Origin: Rhizomys pruinosus
Lineage: Eukaryota; Chordata; Mammalia; Rodentia; Spalacidae
Length of the DNA: 64,000 nucleotides
Direction of reading: 5' to 3'
Assembly (NCBI GenBank): GCA_009823505.1
Contig: VZQC01011003.1
Location: 2,485,977-2,549,976, forward strand
Shown here: piece by piece, positions 11,621-21,734 of the stretch
Layout: each line of letters begins with the position of its first letter
Position numbering within the stretch: the stretch's first letter is position 1
Program-made: the position numbers and the translations under genes
The notes under the pieces: generated by a model
What the model was told of the DNA's origin: nothing
Database searches by the model: none
Seen by the model: the letters and a program-made list of their open reading frames with translations, nothing else

Positions 11621-11689
11621 AAGACAGGAAGAATTATATCTTTATTTTCAAATGAATATAAGTACTAAAAAGCTCAGTATTATTTGTGC

Positions 11690-11840
11690 ATGAAAGTGTG
11701 TTTTTTTGTCTTTGTAGATCCAGCTGGTCTGGAATTCACTCTTTAGACCAGGCTGGCCTTGAACTCACAGAGATCTGCCTGCCTCTGCCTCCTAAGTGCT
11801 GGGATTAAAGGCGTGTGCCACCACGACCAGCTATGAAAGT
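11690..11840 (-). mobile_element. B1 SINE, minus strand
   Basis: Inverted, slightly shortened B1 flanked by ATGAAAGT (11690-11697 and 11833-11840). Confidence 0.9.
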
Positions 11841-11914
11841 ATTTTTTAAGACTGTGCTAACACAGTGATGGAGTATGCTGATAATGCCAAGCTAGAAGGA
11901 ATAGAAAGGGTATT

Positions 11915-12110
11915 TTGAGGGCCCACGAAGTTGGCTTAGCAGGTAAAAATGTTTGCCACAAAACCTGATAGCCTGAGCTCAATCCCCATAACTCACCTAA
12001 AAATGGAAGAAGAGAACCAACTCTACAAAATTGTCCTCTAACCTTCACGTGTGCCATGGCATGTGCACACACATGCACACATGCCAGCAATAATAATGAA
12101 TAAAAAGTTT
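11915..12110 (+). mobile_element. B3/B2-type SINE
   Basis: Diverged tRNA-derived SINE: GTTGGCTTAGCAGGTAAAAATG, CTGAGCTCAATCCCC as B-box region, CCTCTAACCTTCACGTGTGCC, then a CA-rich and A-rich end. This matches B3 layout rather than the young local B2. Confidence 0.7.
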
Positions 12111-13225
12111 TTTCAAGTCAGTTTCCCCAGTCCAGGAAAATGCATTATTATTATAACTTACCATATGAATTTAGGCTCATTAATTTTATCCAGTAAAATA
12201 GAAATAGATGAGTGATAAGCAAGAGATACTGATAAAGCAGTTAACATGCTCTTTTTTAAAAAAAGATAAGAGTACTTGTCCTTGGGAATCTCTCCATAGT
12301 CCTGGGTATTTTCCTCTCTTTCATTCTGACATACTAAATACAAAAATGATATATCAGATTGCTTATGACAGTATTATTTTAAATGATAGAAATTATCTGT
12401 ACAACATGGAGTATTAAAGTCTTTTAAAATCATACACAAGATTAGTTTGACTTGAGGAAATGTGTACTATAGGGTTTTATGTGTTTTCTTATCCTAATTT
12501 TGTAAATACTGTGTTTATATAGAAAAATGCATGAAAATCTACAATTAAAATATTAGTAGAGATTATTTGTGGCTGGCTTGTTGATTATTTTAATTCTCTT
12601 CCTTATATACCTTTGAATCATACTTTTCTTCGGAAAACAGAGCCAGCATTTGTGTTTTGTTGGTAAGCATTCTTTTATTCCCACCTCTGAGACTTTTCAG
12701 TCCAGTTGAGAGTTTTACCTAAACATCTCCTAATGTTCAGTCTAGACATCCTGGTTTTCTTTTATTTTTAAGTGGTGATTTGGAAATAATATGCTCTATT
12801 GATTTTGTGAACTCATCTTTGTCAGGGGAAGTTGAGAACAAGCCAGACGCACTTTGTTGCAAGATTGATTTTGTTACTCTGAAAATCAATAACAGATAAT
12901 GAGAGAAAAAATTCACCACTTTGCTGTTTTCAAAACCCGTCACTTCCCTGTTGAAATCAATTTTCAAGTCTGCCCGAGGTTTACTGTTTTACAGCCAACT
13001 TTGAATCTTAAAAAAAACTATGTCCTCTCTGACATATAATTGAAATTGCATCATTAAATATACAATTGAGAATCTAAAGTTTAATTTTTTTAAATTCCTG
13101 TCTACAGAATTCACTCAAAGTTTATCAAAGGAAAATAGAGTTTATGTAAGAAAAATTTCCTGCTTTCTTCCCTTAATGAGGTACTTTTCAAAAGCAATAT
13201 TGTAACATCCATTAGAAAAATATCT
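12111..13225. other. Repeat-free AT-rich intronic block
   Basis: No gene recognised and no young repeat in 1.1 kb. A 76-codon minus-strand frame at 12737-12967 has no recognisable domain. The block is a reasonable place to look for conserved non-coding sequence, but nothing in it proves function. Confidence 0.45.
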
Positions 13226-13389
13226 GGCCAGGCGTGGTGGAGCACACCTTTAATCTTAGCACTCAGGAGGCAGAGGCAGGCAAATCTTTGTCAGTTCAAG
13301 GCCAGCCTGGTCTACAGAGTGAGTTCCAGGACAGCTGGGACTACAGGGAGACCCTGTCTCAAAAAGACCAAAAAAAAAAAAAAAAAAAA
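13226..13389 (+). mobile_element. B1 SINE
   Basis: Complete B1 from GGCCAGGCGTGGTGG to a 19-nt A tail. Confidence 0.95.
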
Positions 13390-13439
13390 TCTGAACAGCT
13401 CAAAACTAGCCAGCATGAGAATATTGGTGTTTTGTTCTC

Positions 13440-13800
13440 AGGGTAAATTTTTCAGATAACATTTTAGCTATTTTTAAATAACTTTATATGTACATTATAA
13501 AAAATTAAGCAAAACAGAACTGTGTGTACTGGACAGATATGTAAATAAATTTACAATAATAAATTATCTTTCCCTCGATGGTATCATATTCATTATTTTC
13601 GGTTTAGTTTTTTCACTTAAACTAATTATGAAAAAAAATTTCAGTTTCAGAACAGATTAATTTACCTTGGTCTGTATTCTTTCAAGAATTTCCATTGGAT
13701 AAAATCCTAGAATTAGAATGGCTAGGACAAATGGTATGTATGCTTACAATTTTGGTTGCCTTCCAAATTATGCCTAGCTCCTACCCTTCTGCAGAGTAAA
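13440..13800 (-). mobile_element. Old L1M-type fragment, minus strand
   Basis: TTGGATAAAATCCTAGAATTAG, GGCTAGGACAAATGGTATG and TTGGTTGCCTTCCAAATTATGC reproduce the antisense L1M ORF2 pattern of 'aggataaattcctagaagtggaattgctgggtcaaa...'. Left boundary approximate. Confidence 0.55.
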
Positions 13801-13969
13801 AATGAAATATAGCTTCAGAAACAGAGCCATAAAGTAGATGCTCCTGAATTTTAATCCAAAATCCTAAAAGTTATAGTTGGAAATTAGCTGACTTAGGGAG
13901 AGTGCCTCTAAATTCATATTCCCGTAAGGTGCAGTATAACCTCACACCCTACCCAGAAAAGAAAAGGAT

Positions 13970-13972
<3 letters not shown>

Positions 13973-14019
<47 letters not shown>

Positions 14020-14043
14020 TGTGTGTGTGTGTGTGTGTGTGTG
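13973..14043. repeat. (CT)n(GT)n compound microsatellite
   Basis: About 21 CT dinucleotides switch to about 13 GT dinucleotides. It is read as Leu/Ser then Val/Cys in open frames, which are not genes. Confidence 0.97.
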
Positions 14044-14189
14044 ACACAGATTCACTCAGTGGGAAATCAGGTGACTATGTCTCCCCTGCAGAGGATCCCT
14101 CAAAATGCTCAGTGTAAAAATGCACTTAGTTTAAAATTGGCTTTGAAAAAAAATGCACATAGTTTGAGGGGCAGAATGAGATTAAAATT

Positions 14190-14370
14190 CTAGACCCAGC
14201 TCTTGGTAGCAAGGTTATCTCTAAGAACATTGCTTAACACTTCCCACCTGTTTCTCTGCTTCATTGTCCATGGAATGGAGATTATCACAGTCACCACAGG
14301 GTTTTCTGTAAGAATTAGACACGTTGTATAATGTAAAAGGATAATAAATTGTGAAGAGTGAGAACTAGAT
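14190..14370 (+). mobile_element. MIR relic
   Basis: Decayed MIR order: AGACCCAGCTCTTGGTAGC, CTGTTTCTCTGCTTCATTG, ATGGAATGGAGATTATCACAG, then AAGAATTAGACACGTTGTATAATG. Confidence 0.6.
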
Positions 14371-14503
14371 AAGTACTGGTTATGGAGATACTACAAAAGA
14401 AAATGACCAAGACAACAGTATCCTGAGGGGGAGACCACATTTTGAATTCTTCTACAGAAAGTGCTTCCCTTTCAGTTAATGTATATAACACTACAACTTA
14501 GGC

Positions 14504-14613
14504 ACAGCTAGCCTGGAACTCACTATGTAGACTAGGCTGCCCTTGATCTCACAGAGGTCTTCGTGCCTCTGCCTCCCAAGTGCTGGGATTAAAGGAGAGT
14601 GCCATCCTGCCCA
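14504..14613 (-). mobile_element. Partial B1 SINE, minus strand
   Basis: Antisense B1 body (AGCCTGGAACTCACTATGTAG through TGCTGGGATTAAAGG) lacking the poly-T end; older than most B1s here. Confidence 0.85.
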
Positions 14614-14913
14614 GTTCCAACCCCATTCTGAAGCTACCTTCTGATTTCTACCACAGCATTTTTACTACCTTCCAACAGACATCATTGTGTTTCTAGTTTA
14701 CCTGTGTCTTCTCTTAGGATGTTCTTGTATTTCCAGAGATCTTTTCCTGTTCATCAAATCTCAATATCAGGCTAGTCAGAAACAAAGACTAGCGCATAGT
14801 AGGCCATATGTAAATGAGGAGATAAATTCTACTTTTTGCTTACATCCATCTATTCTGATACACCAGTTGATGTGAAGGCTGGCCCCATGGACACCCATGA
14901 TAGTTTCTGCTTG

Positions 14914-15120
14914 GTATAGTGTAGCAGAGAGTATTGGGCCAGAAGCCAATCTTCAGGTTCTCATTCAGATTTTGCCAGTTCCACTGAGAAGCTAGAGTCT
15001 TGGGCAAGTCATGTTACAACTTGACTCCAGCCTTTTATAAAATAAGAGTAGCCATACCTACTTGTGATGTGCACAATGATTCACTCACAGTGAGATAAAA
15101 TAACTTAGTAAACTCTAGGT
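14914..15120 (+). mobile_element. MIR relic
   Basis: TAGTGTAGCAGAGAGTATTGG, CTTGGGCAAGTCATGTTACAAC, then TATAAAATAAGAGTAGCC and a GTGAGATAAAATAA end: a nearly full-length decayed MIR. Confidence 0.65.
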
Positions 15121-15816
15121 GTTCATGTGAAGCATAGCAGGAGAGACCAAATGTTTTCACTTTGGGTAGGAAACAATGTAGGGGGGATTACTATACCAGA
15201 CTTCAAACTATCTTACAGAGCTACAGTCATAAAAACAGCCAGGTACTGGCACAAAAATAGACCGTAGATCAGTGGAACAAAATTGAAGATCCAAGCCAAT
15301 GCATATTTGACAGAGGGGCTAAGAAGACTCATTGGAAGAAGGACAGCTTCTTCAGCAAATGGTGCTGGCAAAACTGGATCTCCACTTGTAGAAGAATAAA
15401 ACTAAACCCCTACCTTTCACCCTGTACAAAACCAACTCCAAATGGATCAAAGACCTCAATATGAAACCTGAAACTCTGAAAATGATAGAAGAAAACATTG
15501 GCAGTAACCTGTAAGATATAGGCATAGGAAAAGACTTTCTAAATCAGATAGCAGCTGCTCAGGAAATAAGGTCAACAATCAACAAGTGGGACCTCATTAG
15601 ACTCAAAAGCTTCTGTACAACGGAAGAAACAAAGAAGTGAAGAGAAAATCCATAGAGTGGGAGGAAACCTTCACCAGTGATACATATGACAGAGAATTAA
15701 TATCCAGAATATATAAATTAATCAAAAAACAAAGGAGCAAGGAAACAAATGATCCAATCAAAAGATGGAGTAAAAAGCTGAACAGAGACTTCACAAATGA
15801 AGAAGTAAAGATAGCT

Positions 15817-16002
15817 GAGAAACATCTTTTTTTTTTTTTTTTTGGTCTTTTCGAGACAGGGTCTCCCTGTAGCCCCAGCTGTCCTGGAACTCACTTTGTA
15901 GACCAGGCTGGCCTTGAACTCACAAAGATCCGCCTGCCTCTGCCTCCCAAGTGCTAGGATTAAAGGCGTGCACCACCATGCCTGGCTCAAGAGAAACATC
16001 TT
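15817..16002 (-). mobile_element. B1 SINE inside the L1
   Basis: Inverted complete B1 with 12-bp TSD GAGAAACATCTT at 15817-15828 and 15991-16002. Confidence 0.96.
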
Positions 16003-16468
16003 AAAAAGTATTCAACGTCACTAATAATTAAGGAAATGCAAATTAAAACCACCTTAAGATTTCATCTTACCCTGGTAAGACTAGCTATGATCAAGAAAAC
16101 AAAAGATACTAAATACTGGAGAGGTTGTGGGGAAAGGGGAACACTCATTTACTGCTGGTGGGAATGCAAATCCATGCAACCCCTATGGGAAGCAGTGTGG
16201 AGAGTCTTAAAAGACTCAAAATGAGCCTACCACCTGACCCAGTCATACTACTCCTGGGTATGTACCCACAATATCATCCTATTGCAGAAATACATGCACA
16301 ACCATGTTTATTGCAGCTTTCTTCACAATAGTGAAGAGTTGGAAGCAACCCAAGTGACTATTAACTGATGAATGATTAAAGAAAATGTGGTACATCTACA
16401 CAACGGAGTTCTATGCAGCAGTAAAGAAAGATGACATCAGGAGATCTGAAGTTGGGAGTGGACAGAAG

Positions 16469-16765
16469 ATGGTTTACATCTCGAACCAACAAGTGTTGGA
16501 CAGCTGGACTCAGTCCCCATGGATATTATCTTTTATAATGGATTTCTTCTGGGCAATAGCAGAATTCATGGTTTTGTTTTTCAAGACTCTGCTTCAGCAG
16601 GATGTGAAAAAGAGAAGAGGCTACAGAAGCTCCTCTGACTCCAGACATGATGATGGAAAAGGGCCACCAGGAAACTCTCTCCGAAGAATGGGTCGAATCA
16701 GTCATCTTCATGGCCCCAGCCCTCCTCCAATGGCTGGTGGATGAGAAAAGAAACATCTGCTCTAA
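16469..16765 (+). pseudogene. SELENOK: Selenoprotein K processed pseudogene, frame open to the Sec codon
   Basis: SELENOK is a small single-pass ER membrane selenoprotein used in ER-associated degradation and in protein palmitoylation with DHHC6. This intronless copy begins MVYISN at 16469. It keeps the membrane segment (about residues 20-42, containing DFFWAIAEF), the basic DVKKRRGY segment, the Gly/Pro-rich tail with RRMGRISHL, and ends PPPMAGG before an in-frame TGA at 16742-16744. That TGA is codon 92, the position of selenocysteine in the family. No frameshift or earlier stop is present. The family normally ends U-G-R-stop; here TGA is followed by GAA AAG AAA and the next stop is TAA at 16763-16765, so the natural stop is lost. 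Substitutions include Trp and Met changes around the membrane segment. The L1 frame upstream (from 16385) is in frame with it, giving a 119-codon open chimera. Expression cannot be judged. Confidence 0.88.
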
Positions 16766-16875
16766 GAAGCAGACAGCTAGACATGCACATTCCAAGAAGG
16801 AAACCATCAGAAGGTGAAGGTGGACCATGCTGGACAAGATGAAGGTGTGTGTCTAAAACGAGGATTGCTTTGTGT

Positions 16876-16945
16876 CCTCACAGATGAATGAGGCCATGCT
16901 GGGAATTCCCCTCTGCAGGATCTGCCCTGACTGACATGCAGGTCT
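16876..16945 (+). promoter_or_regulatory. Candidate SECIS remnant in the SELENOK retrocopy
   Basis: An ATGA at 16884-16887 (and a second at 16888-16891), a GGGAATTCCC apical region with unpaired-AA potential, and a TGACTGAC at about 16927-16934 give the AUGA...AA...GA layout of a selenocysteine insertion element. I judged pairing by eye only, so this is tentative. Confidence 0.4.
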
Positions 16946-16979
16946 ATAAATGTACATGTTTGTCTTATTATCTTCTTTG

Positions 16980-17125
16980 GCGCACGCCTTTAATCCTAGC
17001 ACTTGGGAGGTAGAGGCAGGCGGATCTTTGTGAGTTCAAGGCCAGCCTGGTCTACATAGTGAGTTCCAGGACAGCTGGGACTACAGGGAGACCCTGTCTC
17101 AAAAAGACCAAAAAAAAAAAAAATA
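16980..17125 (+). mobile_element. 5'-truncated B1 SINE in the SELENOK 3' region
   Basis: Starts at GGCGCACGCCTTTAATCC, lacking the first bases of B1. It ends with an A tail that runs into an (AT)n tract at 17124-17142. Confidence 0.92.
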
Positions 17126-17616
17126 TATATATATATATATATGTCTAACAAGTAAATATTTCTAGGTTGCAAAACTTGAGCTTCCTTATCATTATGTAAT
17201 TAAATCACAAAAACTGATCCTGAAGAAAATAAAAGCTGTGTGAAGTCCTTTTAGTATTGCCTTTTTCCAACTTCTGAAATACTGTTCATTGCTAATTTGT
17301 TCTCACTTATAAATAAACTGTGACATATTTATTTCAGTAATAAGCATATAATATTTGTGCTTTTGAATTTTGATCTTGAATATATTTATCATGTGACTAA
17401 GTCAGGTCTGATTTGCTGCCAGATATAATTGTCAGGATGTTTATAAAACTACAACATAATTGAGCATCAAATGATTATCTGCTAATAATCTTCAAAATCA
17501 TGGGCTTCAGAACTATCTTGATGAAAAGAGTTTTATACCATTGCTCAAGATCCCATGACTGGATTTTAAAAGTCCCATCTGAGTACTCATAACTTTCAGT
17601 AGAAATCCTTGTTCCC

Positions 17617-17735
17617 CACCCTAGGTTTTTGAGACTAGGTCTGTAGCCCAGGATGACCTTGAATTTGAGCTTGAGATTAGCCTGCCTCTGGCTTCAGAGT
17701 GCTAGATTACAGGTATGTACCAACTTGCCTGGCTT
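17617..17735 (-). mobile_element. Old B1-like relic, minus strand
   Basis: GAGACTAGGTCTGTAGCCCAGG, then GCCTGCCTCTGGCTTCAGAG, then CAACTTGCCTGGC follow the antisense B1 order with many changes. Confidence 0.65.
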
Positions 17736-18610
17736 ACCCTGGTCTTTTGAACAGTAATTGTATTAAACGCTGCAATATTTATTATTATAAAAATGAGTAA
17801 TACAGATCATCCTTCCAATGTACAATAAGTATTTAAGTGAATGCTATTTTATATCTATCAATATTTACCCATTTGTCAATAAATGCGGATGTAGTACCAT
17901 AAGACTGGTGTTCAAAGATAGAAAACAAGTGATTGTAATACAAGTATAGAATAAGAACACCTTTGACCACTCAAAAAAAAAAAAAGATGACATCATGAAA
18001 TTTGCAGGTAAATGGATGGAACTAGAAGTCGTTATGCTAAGTGAAGTAACACAGTCCCAGAGAAACAAACCACATATGGTGTCTCTCATTTGTAGATCGT
18101 AGCACCAAATCCTTATTCGTAAGGCAAACTGAGTAATTTTTTCTTTTTTAGTAAATATAATACCTGATGCTATAATTTTTTAAATTACATTAAGACATAC
18201 ATCAAATTGCTATGTAATTTAGGAGTGTAAAGTAATATTTCTTTTTACCTGCATCCAACTCTGCTGTTAGAATGTGAATCCCTAAACATGTTTTGGAATT
18301 AACCTATAGTTTATTTTTAGATGTTGTAATTTGGGTATATGTGTGGAGTGTACACATGCATACTTGGGAATAATATAAAATTAAAGGGAACAATAACAAC
18401 AGCAACAAAGACTTGTTCAAATCACTGACTGAAACAGTAAACTTCTGCCCAAAGCAGTAAACTTCTGCATTGAAAAATTTTTTTAAAGACTGAGAAAAAG
18501 ATGGCAGAATACACAAGCTCTGGTAGGTAGGGACCATGGAAAGGGAGAATGGGTCTAAATTTGATTAAGAAAGGTTGTATGAAATGCACAGAAGTTCAAT
18601 AAATATTAAG

Positions 18611-19048
18611 AAAAATGCAAAAAGAGAAGTGGGTGGAAAGTGGCAGGAGTTGCTGAGCTTTAGCCCAAGTTGAAGGCACCTGGGTGGGATCACACTCTGA
18701 AGAACACTGTTTTCTTAAGTGCAACCTCTACTGGACAGATCTCCCAAAGGTACTAGATGAAGAGTTATTAGGGGAAAACACTCACCAAGTTTAGAAGTTT
18801 AGCCCCCAGGTCTACTTGGGCTATTTGTACTGTTCTGAACGGCCCCTGGAAATGGTCCTGTGTAGACAAAGTCAAGGGCTAGGAGTAGGGGGCTCTCAAA
18901 GGATGCTCCACCTCTTAAAGTAACATCTCTCAAAGGAAAGATAGTGTGGCCTGGAGTTCCCATTCCTTAGAGTAGTGATACCTAGACTCATGACGAAGCC
19001 CAGAGGTCCAGGTGCATATATATTTGCTCCTTCATGAGCATGCATGCT
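18611..19048. other. Intronic sequence, no gene recognised
   Basis: Nothing recognisable beyond scattered short open frames. Confidence 0.5.
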
Positions 19049-19198
19049 TTCTTTTTTTTATTTATTTCATGGGCATTGGATGCTCTGGAACTGGAGTTAA
19101 AGACTGTTGTCAGCCACCATGTGGGTGCTGTGAACCGAACCCACGTCCTCTGTAAGAGCAGCCAGTGCTCTTAACCGCTGAGCCATCTCTCCATTCCT
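19049..19198 (-). mobile_element. B2 SINE fragment, minus strand
   Basis: Inverted B2 head and part of the centre, with CTCTGGAACTGGAGTTAAAGAC and TTAACCGCTGAGCCATCTCTCC. Most of the 3' half is deleted. Confidence 0.85.
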
Positions 19199-19914
19199 AA
19201 CACACATGCTTCCTGTGCTTTCTAGAAAATGTCGTTTCCCCCCCTGGTTTTCTGTAGTAGCATCTCATCTCTCTTAAAATGGTTTTCAGCCATGGGGAAT
19301 AAATTACTGTTTATCCTTCCTATTTATCATGTCATCCTCCCATTTCTACATGGGATTCAAGCAGAAGCCTGTTAGAACCACCAGCTTCACAAAATCCTCA
19401 GCCCCCAACTGACCCATTGAGAATGGCTGAGGGCGATGCAAAACCCAGAGAGGAGACACTGATCTCTCTGTAACTGAGGCAAAGACAGGCAGCAGGGTCG
19501 AGGAGGGCTATGTGATAATATATGTGGCCTGTGGGGGTTAGTAAATGTTTTGAGAACTCCTGCAGTTAAGAAAAAAGCCTCTTTATATTTGTTTTAACCC
19601 AGTATTTCCCTTAAATTACCAATCCAGAATCTTACTTTGTATAAATCCAGTACAATACATTTTGGAAAATGCTAATTTAAAGCATGGGGTATTCTTATGT
19701 ATTTACAAAGAGCCTGTCTAGTTTCTGCATGCTATAGTATGATGATTGAAGAAATGGTTCAGGCTGATGGAGGAAGAGAATGTTCTCTCTTCTGGCCAAG
19801 AGGTCATTTTAGTAGATCACTCACTCCAAATAACAAAGCACAAATAACTGATTTACACTAACCAAAGTCTCTTGAGATGCATCTGTAAATGGAATGTCAA
19901 GGTGGTGATATGCT
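19199..19914. other. Intronic sequence, no gene recognised
   Basis: No recognisable repeat or gene. Confidence 0.5.
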
Positions 19915-20045
19915 GAGTGATGGGGACGTGGAGTCTGAAGTCAAATGGACCCTGCTCAGATGTCAGCTCTGACTTACTAACTGTTTCACCTTATGTGAGC
20001 TGAAGGTCTTGTGAGTAAAATCTGGATAATATTGAATCTCCTGGT
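19915..20045 (+). mobile_element. MIR relic
   Basis: GAGTCTGAAGTCAAATGGACC, GTCAGCTCTGACTTACTAACTG and GTAAAATCTGGATAATATTGAA match the MIR order. Confidence 0.65.
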
Positions 20046-20225
20046 AGCTAGCAAAATGGCTTGTGGGTAAATGTTCTCATTGCCAAACTTGACCATCTCA
20101 GTTCAATCCCTGGGACCCACATGATAGATGAAGAGAACTGACTCCTGCAAGTTGCCCTTGACACCCATGCACATATACACAATCAATCAATCAATCAATT
20201 CATCAATCAATAAATAAATTTTAAA
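20046..20225 (+). mobile_element. B3-type SINE with (AATC)n tail
   Basis: GCTAGCAAAATGGCTTGTGGGTAAA, CAGTTCAATCCCTGGGACCC and GCCCTTGACACCCATGCAC followed by an AATC-repeat tail. Confidence 0.7.
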
Positions 20226-20238
20226 ATATCTAATCTCA

Positions 20239-20400
20239 GGGCTAGAGATGGGCCAGTGGTTAAGAGCACTGACTACTCTTGCAGAGGAACCATGTTAAGT
20301 TCCCAGCACCCACATGGTACTGAAGACCATCCATAACTCTAGTTCCAGGAGGCAAAAATGCAGGCAAAAATACACATAAAATAAATGCATTTAAAATTTT
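20239..20400 (+). mobile_element. B2 SINE, internally shortened
   Basis: Head GGGCTAGAGATGGGCCAG and centre TAGTTCCAGGAGG are present; the 3' half is reduced to a repeated GCAAAAAT motif and an A-rich tail. Confidence 0.85.
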
Positions 20401-20402
20401 AA

Positions 20403-20625
20403 GGGCCTAGAGAGATGGCTCAGTGGTTAAGAGCACTGACTGCTCTTGCAGAGGACTTGGGTTCAATTCCCATCACCCACATGGTGGCTAACAGCTGTCT
20501 GTAGCTCCAATTCCAGGTGATCCGATGCCCTCTTCTGCCTCCAAGGGAAGTGTACAGTATGGGTCCATTTACATGCATGCAGGCAATACAAAATAAAAAT
20601 AATAAATGAAATATATTTAAAGATT
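20403..20625 (+). mobile_element. B2 SINE
   Basis: A second B2 directly follows the first in the same direction, with its own head (GGGCCTAGAGAGATGG) and a 3' half closer to the classical B2 type (GATGCCCTCTTCTGCCTC). Confidence 0.9.
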
Positions 20626-20664
20626 TTTAAATACCTAGTCTTCTGACCTAATCTATAGAGTATA

Positions 20665-20808
20665 GCTGGCCGTGGTGGTGCATACCTTTAATCCTAGCAT
20701 TTGGGAGGCAGACGGATCTTTGTGAGTTCAAGGCCAGCCTGGTCTACAGAGCAAGTTCCAGGACAGCCAGGGCTACAGGGAGACTCTGTCTCAAAAAGAC
20801 CAAAAAAG
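20665..20808 (+). mobile_element. B1 SINE
   Basis: B1 with a small deletion after GGGAGGCAGA. Ends CTCAAAAAGACC plus A's. Confidence 0.93.
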
Positions 20809-20835
20809 AAAGCACTTAGTATAAGAAGCTTTTAT

Positions 20836-21085
20836 GGGGCTGGAGAGATGGCTCAGTGGTTAAGAGCACCAACTGCTCTTGCAGAGGACCCTGGTTTGAT
20901 TCCCAGCACCCACATGACAGCTAAGAACCATCTTTAAGCTGGGCGTTGTAGTGCATACCTTTAATCCTAGCACTCCAGAGGCAGAGGCAGGCGGATCTCT
21001 ATGAGGTCTAGGCCAGTCTGTTCTACAGAATGAGTTCCAGGCCAGCTGGGGCTAGAGGGAGACCCTGTCTCAAAAAAAAAAAAAG
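20836..21085 (+). mobile_element. Chimeric B2-head/B1 SINE
   Basis: B2 head 20836-20937 ends AACCATCTTTAA and continues at once with B1 (GCTGGGCGTTGTAGTGC) to an A tail. I see no convincing target-site duplication; the flanks AAGCTTTTAT and AAGATTTATT are only loosely alike. Confidence 0.8.
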
Positions 21086-21297
21086 ATTTATTTGAGCAGA
21101 GAATCAAAATCAGAAGTTCCTTTGTCCCCTGGCGCCCATGTCTAGGTTGTAGTAATATCTATATTCCATTTATTTATAATACGTGTATATTCAGCTGTTA
21201 CATGGGGCTGAGACCACTAACTGAAAATAGGGTGAATAAATTTGTTTTGATTTTGGTTAGGGGGAGAGAAGTCTTGTAGCCTAGGCTGGCCTTAAAC

Positions 21298-21682
21298 ATT
21301 GGATCCTGGGGCTGGAGAGATGGCCTAGCGGTTAAGAGTGCCGACTGCTCTCACAGAGGACCCGGGTTCGATCCCCAGCACCCACATGACGGCCGAGAAC
21401 TGTCTGAAACTCCAATTCCAGGAGAACTCCAGTTCCAGGGGAATCCGATACCCTCTTCTGACCTCTGCAGCATTGCAGGAAACGGGTGCACAGACTTGCA
21501 TGCAGACAGTACATTCATACACATACAGAAATAAATAAATGCCGGGTGTGGTGGCGCACGCCTTTAATCCTAGCACTTGGGAGGCAGAGGCACACGGATC
21601 TCTGTGAGTTCGAGGCCAGCCTGGTCTACAGAGTGAGTTCCAGGACAGCCAGAGCTACAGGGAGACCCTGTCTCAAAAAGAC

Positions 21683-21728
<46 letters not shown>

Positions 21729-21734
21729 GATCCT
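21298..21734 (+). mobile_element. Full B2 plus B1 with ~44-nt A tail inside one TSD
   Basis: A complete B2 (21308-21540) is followed immediately by a complete B1 (21541-21681) and an uninterrupted A run to about 21725. ATTGGATCCT at 21298-21307 and 21725-21734 encloses both. Unlike the chimeric units the B2 keeps its 3' half and tail. The long pure A tail indicates a very recent event. Confidence 0.88.

Larger units (their letters stand above)
10140..11640 (+). mobile_element. Old L1 (L1M-type) ORF2 3' end, interrupted by three SINEs
   Basis: Phrases typical of decayed mammalian L1 ORF2 are seen in order: AAATGGCCATTAAACACATGG, GACAAGGATGTGGATGAATTGG, ATACATTGTTGAAGGGAATG, and later GTCATGAAAAGAAATTAAATAC and AAAGAAACCAGACACAAGG. 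A 3' UTR-like GAATTGTACATCTT follows. No intact reading frame remains. A B2 (10614-10887) and two B1s interrupt it. Confidence 0.75.
16427..17995 (+). mobile_element. Processed retrocopy insertion (selenoprotein K mRNA) with 13-bp TSD
   Basis: The direct repeat AAAGATGACATCA, belonging to the L1, is present at 16427-16439 and 17983-17995. Between the copies lie a short 5' UTR, the SELENOK-like frame, a long AT-rich 3' UTR-like stretch and a terminal A tract (about 17973-17985). This is the structure expected of an mRNA copied by L1 machinery. A 5'-truncated B1 (16980-17125) and an old antisense B1 (17617-17735) lie inside the 3' part. The old B1 may have been part of the parental 3' UTR. Confidence 0.85.
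15176..18610 (+). mobile_element. L1 ORF2 3' end plus 3' UTR, interrupted by two insertions
   Basis: Bases 15181-16439 carry recognisable C-terminal ORF2 sequence, for example the 'dead-end' markers GGGGAAAGGGGAACACTC and TGGGAATGCAAATCCATGC, with stops and frameshifts. The segment resumes at 17983 (ATGGATGGAACTAGAAG) and ends at about 18095. A 3' UTR follows to about 18610, where TTGTATGAAATGCACAGAAG and AATAAA match the 3' terminus shared by the minus-strand L1 ends at 34.6, 43.0 and 46.8 kb. The 5' part is absent. The element is broken and non-functional. Confidence 0.9.

Noticed and set aside
16036..16331. Open frames resembling L1 ORF2 C-terminus as a possible gene
   Set aside because: Part of a broken, 5'-truncated L1 with insertions; not a host gene.
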